Origin: Stenotrophomonas maltophilia | Lineage (GTDB): Bacteria; Pseudomonadota; Gammaproteobacteria; Xanthomonadales; Xanthomonadaceae | NCBI GenBank assembly: GCA_002363385.1 | Contig: DEVL01000003.1 | Location: 773,160-837,159 of the forward strand | Length of the DNA stretch: 64,000 nucleotides | Reading direction: 5' to 3' | Part shown: positions 52,721-60,949 of the stretch, one piece after another | Layout of the letters: each line of letters begins with the position of its first letter | Position numbering within the stretch: the stretch's first letter is position 1 | Program-made: the position numbers and the translations under genes | The notes under the pieces: model-generated | What the model was told of the DNA's origin: nothing | Database searches by the model: none | Seen by the model: the letters and a program-made list of their open reading frames with translations, nothing else

Positions 52721-52744
52721 TTGCCGGCCAGCGGCCGGCACTAC
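52721..52744 (-). repeat. SMAG-type (REP) palindrome supplying the otsA stop codon
   Basis: Reverse-oriented copy: read on the minus strand it starts GTAG at 52744, and the stem pairs TGCCGGCC with GGCCGGCA. The TAG of this GTAG (52743-52741) is the stop codon of otsA. Confidence 0.85.
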
Positions 52745-54105
52745 CCTTCCAGCGCCTGCAGATACGTCCGCCGCCAATGATTGATGTCGTAAGTGCGCAG
52801 GTGCTCCATCATGGCCTCCCAGCGCTCCACGCGCTTTTTCAGCGGCATGGTTGCCGCCGTAGCGATCGCATCGGCCACGCCATCCAGGTCATGCGGATTG
52901 ACCAGCAGCGCCTGCTTCAACTCATCGGCGGCACCGGCCAGCAGTGACAGCACCAGCACGCCCGGATTCTCGGGGTCCTGCGAGGCGACGTATTCCTTGG
53001 CGACCAGGTTCATGCCATCGCGCAGCGGCGTCACCAGTCCCACCGCGGCGGCCCGGTAGAACCCGGTCAGGGTGGCGTGGGTGAAGTTCTGATTGACGTA
53101 GCGCAACGGGGTCCAGTCGGGTGCAGCATGACCACCGTTGATGTGGCCGGCGATCTGCTCCAGCTGGCTGCGCAGCTGACGGTACTCGGTGACATCCCCG
53201 CGCGAGACCGGGGCGATCTGCAGGTAGGTCAACGAGCCGTGCTGGTCCGGATGGCGCTCCAGATAGCGCTCGAACCCCTGGAAGCGTTCGGGCAGGCCCT
53301 TGGAGTAGTCCAGCCGGTCCACGCCGATCGCCAGCTGACGATTGCGCAGGCTGCCGCGCAGGTCCTTGACCGCCGGCTTGTTCGCACCCGCCTTGGCCTG
53401 GCGAGCAATGAACTCAGTATCGATGCCGATCGGGAAAGCGGCCGCGCGGAAACGTCGGCCACCGGGTGCTTCCAGCTCGCCATCGGGCAATACGCGGCCG
53501 CCACCGAACAGCCGCACGTAGGACTGGAAACGATCCGCATCGCGCTGGGTCTGGAAGCCGACCAGATCGTAGGCGTAGAGGCTGGAGAACAGCCGCAGGT
53601 GGTCCGGCAGCGCCTGCAGCAGATCGGCCGAGGGCATCGGCACGTGCAGGAAGAAGCCGATCCGGCAGCCGATGCCGCGCTCGCGCAGCAGCGAGGCCAG
53701 CGGGATCAGGTGATAGTCGTGGATCCAGACGATGTCGTCCTCGCGCAGCAGCGGCGCGAGCTTCTCGGCGAACAACGCGTTGACGCGGCGATAGGTTTCG
53801 CGCGTGGCGCGGTCGTAGTCGACCAGGTCCAGCCGGAAGTGCAGCAACGGCCACAGCGTGCGGTTGGCGAAGCCGTTGTAGTAGCCATCCACGTCGCGTT
53901 TGTTGAGGTCCATGGTGACGTAGCGGATGTCACCGTCCACCTGCTCGTGCAGCGTGCCGCTGTTGTCGCGGGTGGACTTGCCGCTCCAGCCGAACCACAG
54001 CCCGCCACGCTCCTTGAGCGCGGCCAGCAGGCCGACCGCCAGGCCGCCGGCGCGGGATTCACCGGGAACGGCGACCCGGTTGGAGACGACGACCAGGCGG
54101 CTCAT
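52741..54105 (-). CDS. otsA: Alpha,alpha-trehalose-phosphate synthase (UDP-forming)
   Basis: GT20 glycosyltransferase of 454 residues that joins UDP-glucose (or another NDP-glucose) to glucose 6-phosphate to give trehalose 6-phosphate. Seen are the N-terminal SRLVVVSNRVAVPG, the sugar-phosphate loop AGGLAVGLLAAL, WIHDYHLIPLASLLRERG, GFFLHVPMPSADLL, GVDRLDYSKGLPERFQGFERYL and the NDP-sugar motif PLRDGMNLVAKEYVASQ. ATG 54105 overlaps the stop of the upstream GH15 gene (ATGA); the longer frame to 54189 is not needed. It is the third gene of otsB-GH15-otsA. Confidence 0.95.
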   Translation of the reverse strand: MSRLVVVSNRVAVPGESRAGGLAVGLLAALKERGGLWFGWSGKSTRDNSGTLHEQVDGDIRYVTMDLNKRDVDGYYNGFANRTLWPLLHFRLDLVDYDRATRETYRRVNALFAEKLAPLLREDDIVWIHDYHLIPLASLLRERGIGCRIGFFLHVPMPSADLLQALPDHLRLFSSLYAYDLVGFQTQRDADRFQSYVRLFGGGRVLPDGELEAPGGRRFRAAAFPIGIDTEFIARQAKAGANKPAVKDLRGSLRNRQLAIGVDRLDYSKGLPERFQGFERYLERHPDQHGSLTYLQIAPVSRGDVTEYRQLRSQLEQIAGHINGGHAAPDWTPLRYVNQNFTHATLTGFYRAAAVGLVTPLRDGMNLVAKEYVASQDPENPGVLVLSLLAGAADELKQALLVNPHDLDGVADAIATAATMPLKKRVERWEAMMEHLRTYDINHWRRTYLQALEG

Positions 54106-55883
54106 GAGGCCTCCTGCCAGCTGCGCGACAGGCGCATGGCGGCGGTGATCAGGCCCACGTGCGAATAGGTCTGCGGGAAGTTGCCCCATGCCTCGCCGTT
54201 GTCGAACGCCAGATCCTCGGAGAGCAGGCCCAGGTGGTTGCGGCGCTCCAGCAGCGTTTCGAACATCTCGCGCGCTTCGTCCAGACGGCCGATCGCGGCA
54301 AGTGCATCGATGTACCAGAACGTGCAGATGGTGAAGCTGGTTTCCGGCTCGCCGAAATCATCCGGCGCCACGTAACGGTACAGCGCGTTGCCGTGCTTGA
54401 GATCGCGGCCGATCGCCTCGACCGTGGCAACGAAGCGCGCATCCGTGGCGTCGATGAAGCCGATGTCGGCCAGCAGCAGCAACGAGGCGTCCAGGCGGTG
54501 CCCGCCGAAGGTGTCGGTGAAGTGGCCGAGTTCTTCGCTCCATGCCTCGCGCATGATGCGGGCATGGATGGTGTCGGCCCGCTCACGCCAGTAGGTGGCG
54601 CGGTCATCCAGCTTCAGGCGCACCGCGATCTTGCACAGGCGATCACAGGCTGCCCAGCACATCGCGCTGGTGTAGGTGTGTACCTCCGTGCGGCCGCGGA
54701 ATTCCCACAGCCCGGCATCGGGTACGTCGTGCAGGGTGAAGGCCTGCTCGCCGAGCGGCTCCAGCCGGGCGAAGGTGTGCGCATCGCCCGGATCCTGCAG
54801 GCGGCGATCGAAGAACAGCTGGGTGGAGGCGAGCACCACGCTGCCGTACACATCGTGCTGGCGCTGCACCCAGGCCAGGTTGCCGCGGCGCACCGGGCCC
54901 ATGCCGCGATAGCCGGACAGCGAGGCGACTTCGGTTTCCTCCAGCTTGGCCTCAAAGCTGATGCCATACAGCGGCTGCAGGCTGCCATCAGCGGTGGCCA
55001 GGTTGAAGATGTAGCCCAGGAACTGCTCCATCGTGCGGGTCGCGCCGAGGCGGTTGAGCGTGCGCACCACGAAGGCGGCATCGCGCAGCCAGCAGTAGCG
55101 GTAGTCCCAGTTGCGGATGCTGCCGGGCGCTTCCGGGATGGAGGTGGTCATCGCGGCGATGATCGCGCCGCTGTCTTCGTACTGGCACAGCTTGAGCGTG
55201 ATCGCGCTGCGGATCACCGCGTCCTGCCACTCCAGCGGGATGGACAGATAACGCACCCATTCGCGCCAATAGTCGCGCGTGCGCTGGAAGGACTCCTGCA
55301 CGTAGCCACTGAGTGAGCGGTTGAGCGATTCGTCCACGCCGAGCACCAGATGCACGGGATGGTTGAGTACGAACGGCAGGCCATCGCGAACGAAACGCAG
55401 CGGCACATCGGTGGTCAGGCGCAGCACGTGGTCCGGCAGCACCCAGCGGATGTGATTGCTGCCCCAGGTGGCATCCGGGACGCGGGCGCCCCAGTCGGCC
55501 AGCGGGCGTGCGCGCACGATGATGCGCGGGTTGCCCGACAGTGGACGCACCTGGCGGATCAGGCTGACAGGCCGGTAGAAGCGGTCGTTCTGGCGCCACC
55601 GCGGCGCGAAGTCGATGATTTCCAGCGCGCCACCGTGCTTGTCACGCAGCACGGTGCGCAGGATGGCGGTGTTGGTCAGGTAGCTCTGTTCGCTGTCGAC
55701 CATGTCCTCCAGCTCGATGCCGAAGTCGCCGCCTTCCTGTTGATTGGGGCCGAGCAGGGCGCAGAAGGTCGGGTCACCGTCGAAGGTCGGCAGACAGCTC
55801 CAGACAACACGCGCGTGCTTGTCGATCAGCGCGCCGAAGCTGCCATTGCCGACCACGCCCAGATTCAGATCGGGTTCGCTCAT
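54102..55883 (-). CDS. Glycoside hydrolase family 15 protein
   Basis: A 593-residue protein with an N-terminal beta-sandwich (LNLGVVGNGSFGALID, WSCLPTFDGDPTFCALLG) and a C-terminal (alpha/alpha)6 barrel. The barrel has IRNWDYRYCWLRDAAFVVRTLNRLG, GYRGMGPVRRGN, QHDVYGSVV, and the late YSHVGLITAAMRLS. GH15 includes glucoamylases, glucodextranases and trehalases; bacterial proteins of this layout beside ots genes may be trehalases or hydrolases of related glucosides. It has no signal peptide, so it is cytoplasmic. The overlap with otsA ties it to trehalose metabolism. Confidence 0.9.
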   Translation of the reverse strand: MSEPDLNLGVVGNGSFGALIDKHARVVWSCLPTFDGDPTFCALLGPNQQEGGDFGIELEDMVDSEQSYLTNTAILRTVLRDKHGGALEIIDFAPRWRQNDRFYRPVSLIRQVRPLSGNPRIIVRARPLADWGARVPDATWGSNHIRWVLPDHVLRLTTDVPLRFVRDGLPFVLNHPVHLVLGVDESLNRSLSGYVQESFQRTRDYWREWVRYLSIPLEWQDAVIRSAITLKLCQYEDSGAIIAAMTTSIPEAPGSIRNWDYRYCWLRDAAFVVRTLNRLGATRTMEQFLGYIFNLATADGSLQPLYGISFEAKLEETEVASLSGYRGMGPVRRGNLAWVQRQHDVYGSVVLASTQLFFDRRLQDPGDAHTFARLEPLGEQAFTLHDVPDAGLWEFRGRTEVHTYTSAMCWAACDRLCKIAVRLKLDDRATYWRERADTIHARIMREAWSEELGHFTDTFGGHRLDASLLLLADIGFIDATDARFVATVEAIGRDLKHGNALYRYVAPDDFGEPETSFTICTFWYIDALAAIGRLDEAREMFETLLERRNHLGLLSEDLAFDNGEAWGNFPQTYSHVGLITAAMRLSRSWQEAS

Positions 55884-55970
55884 GATGCAGAAAGTCTCGT
55901 GTCATGCCGCGGCGGCACACCGGTGGGGGAGACCTGCGCGCGGCGTCAGGGGGCCTTGGGGATCAAGGCA

Positions 55971-56729
55971 TCAATAGGCATTCTCGCGAAGCCACGCGTG
56001 CACCCTGCGTATGGTGGGCAGGGCGAACACCGCATCGCTGGGCTCGCGTTCACCGACCAGCACGCTCCAGCCATGCAGATCGTTGGCGGCGCCGAAGCCG
56101 AATTCATCGGTGAGGTCATCGCCGACGAACACCGGCATGCGATCGCGGAACGGGGGCTGCTGCATCAACTGCCGCATCGCACGTCCCTTGTCGCTGCCCT
56201 CGGGCAGGAATTCGATGACGTGATCACCAGGCTGCAGCCGGTAGCCGGCATGGCCGCGGATGTGCCGCTCGGCGAAGGCGCGCACGTCGTCGGCGGCGTG
56301 CGGTGCCCCGCGCCAGTGCAGAGCCAGACTGCGGCCTTTGTCCTCGACCAGGACGCCGGGATAGCCATGCGCGAAGCGCATCGCCTGCTGGTGCAGGGCA
56401 TGCAGCCACTCGCTGGTATCGGCAGACGGATCACTGCTCTGCGCACGCGGCTCGTGGTTGCGCAGCTCATGACCATGCAGGCCGGCGGCGGGCAGGCTCA
56501 ACGGTGCAAAGAGTTTGTCCAGCTGCGCGAGCGGTCGCCCGCTGATCAGCGCGACAGCACCATCGAGCCGGTCGCTGATACGCCCGATGGCTTCACGCAC
56601 GTCGGGCAGCAACGCGACCGACTCAGGGTCGTCCGCGAACTCGATAAGGGTGCCATCCACGTCCAGGAACAGCGCACAGGCATCGTCCAGCAGCGGCGGC
56701 GGCGGACGTTGGGGGAAGTCGTTGGCCAT
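55971..56729 (-). CDS. otsB: Trehalose-6-phosphate phosphatase
   Basis: HAD-superfamily phosphatase of 252 residues that removes phosphate from trehalose 6-phosphate. Motif I is ALFLDVDGTLIEFADDP, motif II ALISGRPLAQLD, the substrate cap has AGLHGHELRN and VLVEDKGRSLALHWR, and motif IV is PVFVGDDLTDEFGF. It is the first gene of otsB-GH15-otsA. The start is either 56729 (MANDFPQ) or 56741; neither has a strong ribosome site. Confidence 0.94.
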   Translation of the reverse strand: MANDFPQRPPPPLLDDACALFLDVDGTLIEFADDPESVALLPDVREAIGRISDRLDGAVALISGRPLAQLDKLFAPLSLPAAGLHGHELRNHEPRAQSSDPSADTSEWLHALHQQAMRFAHGYPGVLVEDKGRSLALHWRGAPHAADDVRAFAERHIRGHAGYRLQPGDHVIEFLPEGSDKGRAMRQLMQQPPFRDRMPVFVGDDLTDEFGFGAANDLHGWSVLVGEREPSDAVFALPTIRRVHAWLRENAY

Positions 56730-56783
56730 AGTGGCCAACATGCCAGCGTGGATGTGATTGCCAGGTTAATGACGCCCACATCC

Positions 56784-56802
56784 ACGCCGCGGCCGGCGCT
56801 AC
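56784..56802 (-). repeat. SMAG-like palindrome beside the TonB-receptor stop
   Basis: Read on the minus strand it starts GTAG and has a short GCGCCG/CGGCGT stem. It lies 4 bp beyond the receptor stop codon. Confidence 0.6.
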
Positions 56803-56805
56803 CGG

Positions 56806-59256
56806 TCAGAAGGTATATCGCACGCGGCCGTAGTAGTACGCACCATTGCTGCCGATCGGTGACAGCACGTCGTACGGCAGGTTGCCGAAGTAGTAGATGT
56901 CATCGTTGGACAGATCCGAGTAGTTGTCGGTCAGGTTCTGACCGCCCACTGCCACGCTCCACTGTGGGGTGATCTTGTACTCGACCTCGGCATCCAGCTG
57001 CCATTCCGCCCCATAGGTCTGGCGCGGGATGTAGCCATCGCCGAAGTTGAACACACGGGTGACGCTGCCATAGCGGCTGAGGCGGCTGGACAACGACCAC
57101 TGATCATTGGCCCAGCTGGCCGCCAGCGCGGCGCGCGTGCGCGGGGTGGCATCGGTCAGTGTGTTGGTCTCTTCCACGCCGAACAGCACATAGTCCGGGT
57201 CCAAGGCGAGCAGGCCCGGCGGCGTGGCAAGCACGTTCTTCAACGTGGTCTTGGTGTAGGCATAGGTGCCGGTCAGCACCAGCTCGCCGTTGCCCAGCGA
57301 CTGCCGCCAGTTGCTCACCAGTTCGGCACCGCGGGTGCGGGTATCGGCGGCGTTGACGAAGAAGCTGGCGCTCTGCAGGCCGGCCACGCCGAACTGCTGC
57401 TGTACATAATCGGTGAGCGCGTCACCGGTGATGCTCTCCGACAGCGCGATGCGGTCATCGATGTCGATCTGGAAGAAGTCCAGCGAGACATCGAAGTGAT
57501 CGCCGATGCGGCTGGTGAAGCCCAGGCTGGTGTTGAGCGACTTCTCCGGCTTCAGGTCGGTGGCGCCGAGGCCGCGCGCGATCGGATTGTTGACCGACAG
57601 CACCCGGCCCTGCACCAGCTGGCCGGCCGCGTTGTAGCCGGTGGAGGTTGACTCGTAACCGATCTGCGCCAGTGAGGGCGCGCGGAAGTTGTTGGAGACC
57701 GCACCACGCAGCGCGAAGGCCGGAGTGAATTCGTAGCGCAGGCCGAGCTTGCCGGTGAGCTCACCGCCGAAGTCGTCGCTGTGCTCGTAGCGCGCCGCCA
57801 GATCGCTGGAGAAATGTTCGCCGAACTGGCTGGACAGGCTGGCATAGGCGCTGGCCACATCGCGCGACAGCGAGGTCGCATCCTGCGGGGTCAGGCCGCC
57901 ACCGGCCTGCGAGCCGGTCGGACGATCCGTGAACGGACCCGCGGCATAGCTGCTCGGATCACCGGGGCGGGTTTCGTAGTGGTCGCGGCGCGCTTCCAGG
58001 CCCAGGCCCAGGCTGTGGGTGATGCTGTCGCCCTGCGAGAACACGCGGCCGAGATCGAAGTTGGCCACCGTCAGCTCGTTGCGGTAGTCGCCGGTCTTGA
58101 ACCGGGTCGGGCTGGTCGGGCCGAGCGAGGCGTTGATCGAATTGCGCAGGCGGTAGGTGAACGTGTTGAGGCCGTAATCCAGGCTGGCATCGTAGTTCCA
58201 CTCGCCCCACTGGCCCTTCGCACCGGCCACGGCCTGCACGTCGCGGTTCTCGCCTTCGGAGATCGGGCGGTAGCCGTTGGGGTAGACCTGCGCCCAGTTG
58301 GCGTCGCTGTCCGGGTAACGGAAGTAGTTCGCGCCTTCGCTGTCGCGCTGGTTGAAGGTGGCGAAGCTGTAGAACGTGGAGGTTTCACCGAACGGCAGCT
58401 GCGCGTTGTACCAGGCGTTCAGATCCTTGGTCTTGCCGTCGCCGAGCACGTAGTTGCGCTTGCCCTGCAGCGCAAGGTTGGTATCGCTCTGGTCCCACGG
58501 CGGGATCTGATCGAAGCCGGCGCGGTTGGTGCCTTCGTGGTTCTTCAGCTCCAGGCCGACGCGCAGGAAACCGCCGTCTTCGCCCAGTGCGGTGCCGACC
58601 TTGGCGCTGGCGTAGCTGGTCTGGCCGTCGGTGATGGTGCGGTCGATCGGCTTGAGATCGGTGTGGTTGGCGCCGAAGCTGGCCTCGAATGCGCCGCCTT
58701 CCGGGGCGTCATCCAGGATGACGTTGATCACACCGGCCACCGCGTCCGAGCCGTACAGCGCACCGGCGCCATCGCGCAGTACTTCGATGCGCTTGATCGC
58801 GCTGACCGGGATCGCATTGAAATCGACCGGGGTGGTGCCCTTGCCGATCTTGCTGTCGGTGTTGACCAGCGCGCTGCTGTGGCGGCGCTTGCCGTTGACC
58901 AGCACCAGCACCTGATCGGGTGAGAGCCCGCGCAGCTGGGCGGCACGGATGTGGTCGGCGCCGCCGGAGTTGGACTGGCGCGGGAAGTTGAACGAGGGCA
59001 GCAGCGCCTGCAGCGCGCTGCCCAATTCGCCGTTGACCACGCCGGCCTTGCGGATGTCCTCAGCGGTGAGCACGTCCACCGGCGAGGTGGATTCCAGTAC
59101 GGTCCGGTCGATGGCGCGGGTGCCGGTCACGATCACGGTGTCCAACGTCTGGGCGGTGTTCGGCGCGTCCTGCGCAAGTACGTCCTGGGCCAACAGGGGG
59201 GAGGAGAGGACGAGCGCGATGGCAAGGCCAAGGCGCGACGCGGACGGACGGGACAT
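56806..59256 (-). CDS. TonB-dependent receptor
   Basis: An outer-membrane receptor of 816 residues. It has a signal peptide (cleavage around VLAQDAPN), a TonB-box-like TLDTVIVTGTRA, and a plug with SPVDVLTAEDIRKAG, RGLSPDQVLVLVNGKRRH and the AGALYGSDAVAGVINVIL stretch. The 22-strand barrel ends YYYGRVRYTF with terminal Phe. The LVNGKRRHSSALVN pattern and size recall the large Xanthomonadaceae receptor families often used for plant or complex nutrients; no specific ligand is indicated. ATG 59256 has GGAG upstream; the frame is open to 59376. It lies upstream of the trehalose genes on the same strand, but a functional link is not shown. Confidence 0.9.
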   Translation of the reverse strand: MSRPSASRLGLAIALVLSSPLLAQDVLAQDAPNTAQTLDTVIVTGTRAIDRTVLESTSPVDVLTAEDIRKAGVVNGELGSALQALLPSFNFPRQSNSGGADHIRAAQLRGLSPDQVLVLVNGKRRHSSALVNTDSKIGKGTTPVDFNAIPVSAIKRIEVLRDGAGALYGSDAVAGVINVILDDAPEGGAFEASFGANHTDLKPIDRTITDGQTSYASAKVGTALGEDGGFLRVGLELKNHEGTNRAGFDQIPPWDQSDTNLALQGKRNYVLGDGKTKDLNAWYNAQLPFGETSTFYSFATFNQRDSEGANYFRYPDSDANWAQVYPNGYRPISEGENRDVQAVAGAKGQWGEWNYDASLDYGLNTFTYRLRNSINASLGPTSPTRFKTGDYRNELTVANFDLGRVFSQGDSITHSLGLGLEARRDHYETRPGDPSSYAAGPFTDRPTGSQAGGGLTPQDATSLSRDVASAYASLSSQFGEHFSSDLAARYEHSDDFGGELTGKLGLRYEFTPAFALRGAVSNNFRAPSLAQIGYESTSTGYNAAGQLVQGRVLSVNNPIARGLGATDLKPEKSLNTSLGFTSRIGDHFDVSLDFFQIDIDDRIALSESITGDALTDYVQQQFGVAGLQSASFFVNAADTRTRGAELVSNWRQSLGNGELVLTGTYAYTKTTLKNVLATPPGLLALDPDYVLFGVEETNTLTDATPRTRAALAASWANDQWSLSSRLSRYGSVTRVFNFGDGYIPRQTYGAEWQLDAEVEYKITPQWSVAVGGQNLTDNYSDLSNDDIYYFGNLPYDVLSPIGSNGAYYYGRVRYTF

Positions 59257-59299
59257 ACGGACTCCAGCAGGACGACGGGGGGGGGAGGAGCGGGCTTGG

Positions 59300-59320
59300 C
59301 GACCAATGGCCGGCACTACC
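59300..59320 (-). repeat. Degenerate SMAG-like palindrome
   Basis: Read on the minus strand it starts GTAGTGCCGGCC, but the opposite arm is eroded (GGTCGC). It lies upstream of the TonB-receptor start. Confidence 0.4.
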
Positions 59321-59483
59321 AATCCATCCGGATGAAGCGATATATTATCTTCGCGTGATCGCCCTGTGTGACGCAAGTCCCATCGGGGTGGTTATCAGCA
59401 GATAGCCATTGGCGATCTGTACCGGACCCGGATGTCCGGCACGCTCCTTCCCCTGCCTGTCCCTGTGTTCCGGAGAGTTGTCC

Positions 59484-59966
59484 ATGTCGTTCCGCGCCAT
59501 CCTGTTTGCCCTGGTCCTGGCCACCAGCGGCTGTGCCACCGCCGCCCCGGCCGCCAAGCCAACCCCGCCCGCCACCGCCACGGCCACCCTGCAGGGCGAT
59601 GCGGCGCGCCCGGACGCGGCGGCCGGCTGGGTCCGCAGCGAGCTCTACTTCGGTGTGGGGGAGGAAACCGGCGTGGCCGACCGGCCGCAGACCGAAGGCA
59701 TCACCGACGCGCAGTGGCGCGCCTTCCTCGACAAGGAAGTCACCCCGCGCTTCCCGGACGGCCTGACCGTGTTCGACGCCTACGGCCAGTGGCTGTTCCG
59801 CGGTGCGCCCGAGCCGAACCGCCTGCGCACCAAGGTGCTGGTGGTCCTGCACGAGAACACCCCGCAGCGCCGCGCCGACATCGAAGCGATCCGCCTGGCG
59901 TGGAAGCAGGCGACCGGGCACCAATCGGTGCTGTGGGCACAGCAGGCGGTTGAAGTATCGTTCTGA
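59484..59966 (+). CDS. DUF3574-family lipoprotein
   Basis: A 160-residue predicted lipoprotein: signal MSFRAILFALVLATSGCATA with the lipobox Cys at about 17, an Ala/Pro/Thr-rich linker, and a compact C-terminal domain. That domain (SELYFGVG, FLDKEVTPRFPDGLTVFDAYGQW, KVLVVLHENT, IEAIRLAWKQATGHQSVLW) fits DUF3574. Function unknown. ATG 59484 has a GGAGAG site 9 bp upstream. It is followed closely by another exported protein on the same strand, so the two may form a small envelope operon. Confidence 0.85.
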   Translation: MSFRAILFALVLATSGCATAAPAAKPTPPATATATLQGDAARPDAAAGWVRSELYFGVGEETGVADRPQTEGITDAQWRAFLDKEVTPRFPDGLTVFDAYGQWLFRGAPEPNRLRTKVLVVLHENTPQRRADIEAIRLAWKQATGHQSVLWAQQAVEVSF

Positions 59967-60001
59967 GCCAGGGCGCCGCGGTGGCGCTGCACGGAGCGAT
60001 G

Positions 60002-60865
60002 ATGAAACACAGGGATGCGATGCTGGCCGCGCTGGTGATGGGCCTGGCGGTAATAACGTGCGCGCACGCGCAGGATGCCGCCCAAGCCCGGCTTCAAGTC
60101 GACGTGGCTGCCGGCGTGCAGGTGCAGGCGACGCTGCAGGAAGACGGCGGCATAGCCGTCGTGCTGACCCCCTCGGGCAAGCGCCAGGTGCTGCCGGGGG
60201 TGGCCGACGCGGAGGGCAACACGCGCCTGTCCGCCGAGGATGTCGACTTCGACGGGCGGCCGGAACTGGTCGTGCGCGCCTCGGTGGGCATGGTCAATGA
60301 AGCCGTGGCGGTGTATCGCTACGACCCGGCCACGAAGCAGCTGGTGGCATTGGAGCCGATCTCGACCGAAGGCGCGCAGTGCGGTGGCCTGATGGGCCTG
60401 ACCGTGGATGCAACCACGCGCACCTTGAGCAGCAGCTGCCGCGGTGGCCCGATGTGGTATGTGGACCAGTACCGTTACGACGGCGGTCGCCTGTACCTGT
60501 ACCGCGCAGAACGTCTGTTGATGCTCGACGATGTGCTGGAGCCATACGTGTTCATCAAGCAGACCGCCGACAGCGGTCCCTTGGCGGTCTGGAGCACCTT
60601 CGATCCTGCCGGCAAGGTACTTCAGACGGCCATCGGCGATGGCCTGGAAACGCCGCGCGCCGGCGTGCCGCTGATGCCCATATCCGGCCATGTGATGGTG
60701 GCGCGGCTGCCCTTGTACAGCCGCCCGGGTGATGCCACGACCAAACGCTATCTGGTGCGCGATGACCGCGTGGAATTGCTGGATGAGCGCGATGGCTGGG
60801 TGCAGGTGCGTTATGACAATCCCACGCGCGGCGCGGTGCTGGGCTGGGTGAACACGCAGCCGTGA
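60002..60865 (+). CDS. Exported protein with a Ca-site-like motif and a C-terminal SH3-like domain
   Basis: A 287-residue exported protein. It has a signal peptide (cleavage after AHA), a beta-rich middle with an EF-hand-like DVDFDGRPELVV and AVAVYRYDPATKQLVALE, and three cysteines around GAQCGG and SSSCRGG. A C-terminal SH3-like segment follows (ARLPLYSRPGDATTKRYLVRDDRVELL ending GWVNTQP). The DxDFDG...Y-x-YDP layout resembles Xac2610-type lysozyme-inhibitor/immunity proteins of Xanthomonas, but only weakly, and no effector gene is adjacent. ATG 60002 is used; ATG 59999 overlaps it. It begins 35 bp after the DUF3574 gene. Confidence 0.72.
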   Translation: MKHRDAMLAALVMGLAVITCAHAQDAAQARLQVDVAAGVQVQATLQEDGGIAVVLTPSGKRQVLPGVADAEGNTRLSAEDVDFDGRPELVVRASVGMVNEAVAVYRYDPATKQLVALEPISTEGAQCGGLMGLTVDATTRTLSSSCRGGPMWYVDQYRYDGGRLYLYRAERLLMLDDVLEPYVFIKQTADSGPLAVWSTFDPAGKVLQTAIGDGLETPRAGVPLMPISGHVMVARLPLYSRPGDATTKRYLVRDDRVELLDERDGWVQVRYDNPTRGAVLGWVNTQP

Positions 60866-60949
60866 TCGCGCGCTGCCACGGGTAAACCCACATGGGTGTC
60901 ACTTGCCCGGGACTAGGCTGACGCTTCCCCCTCGTCGTGGAAGCATGTC

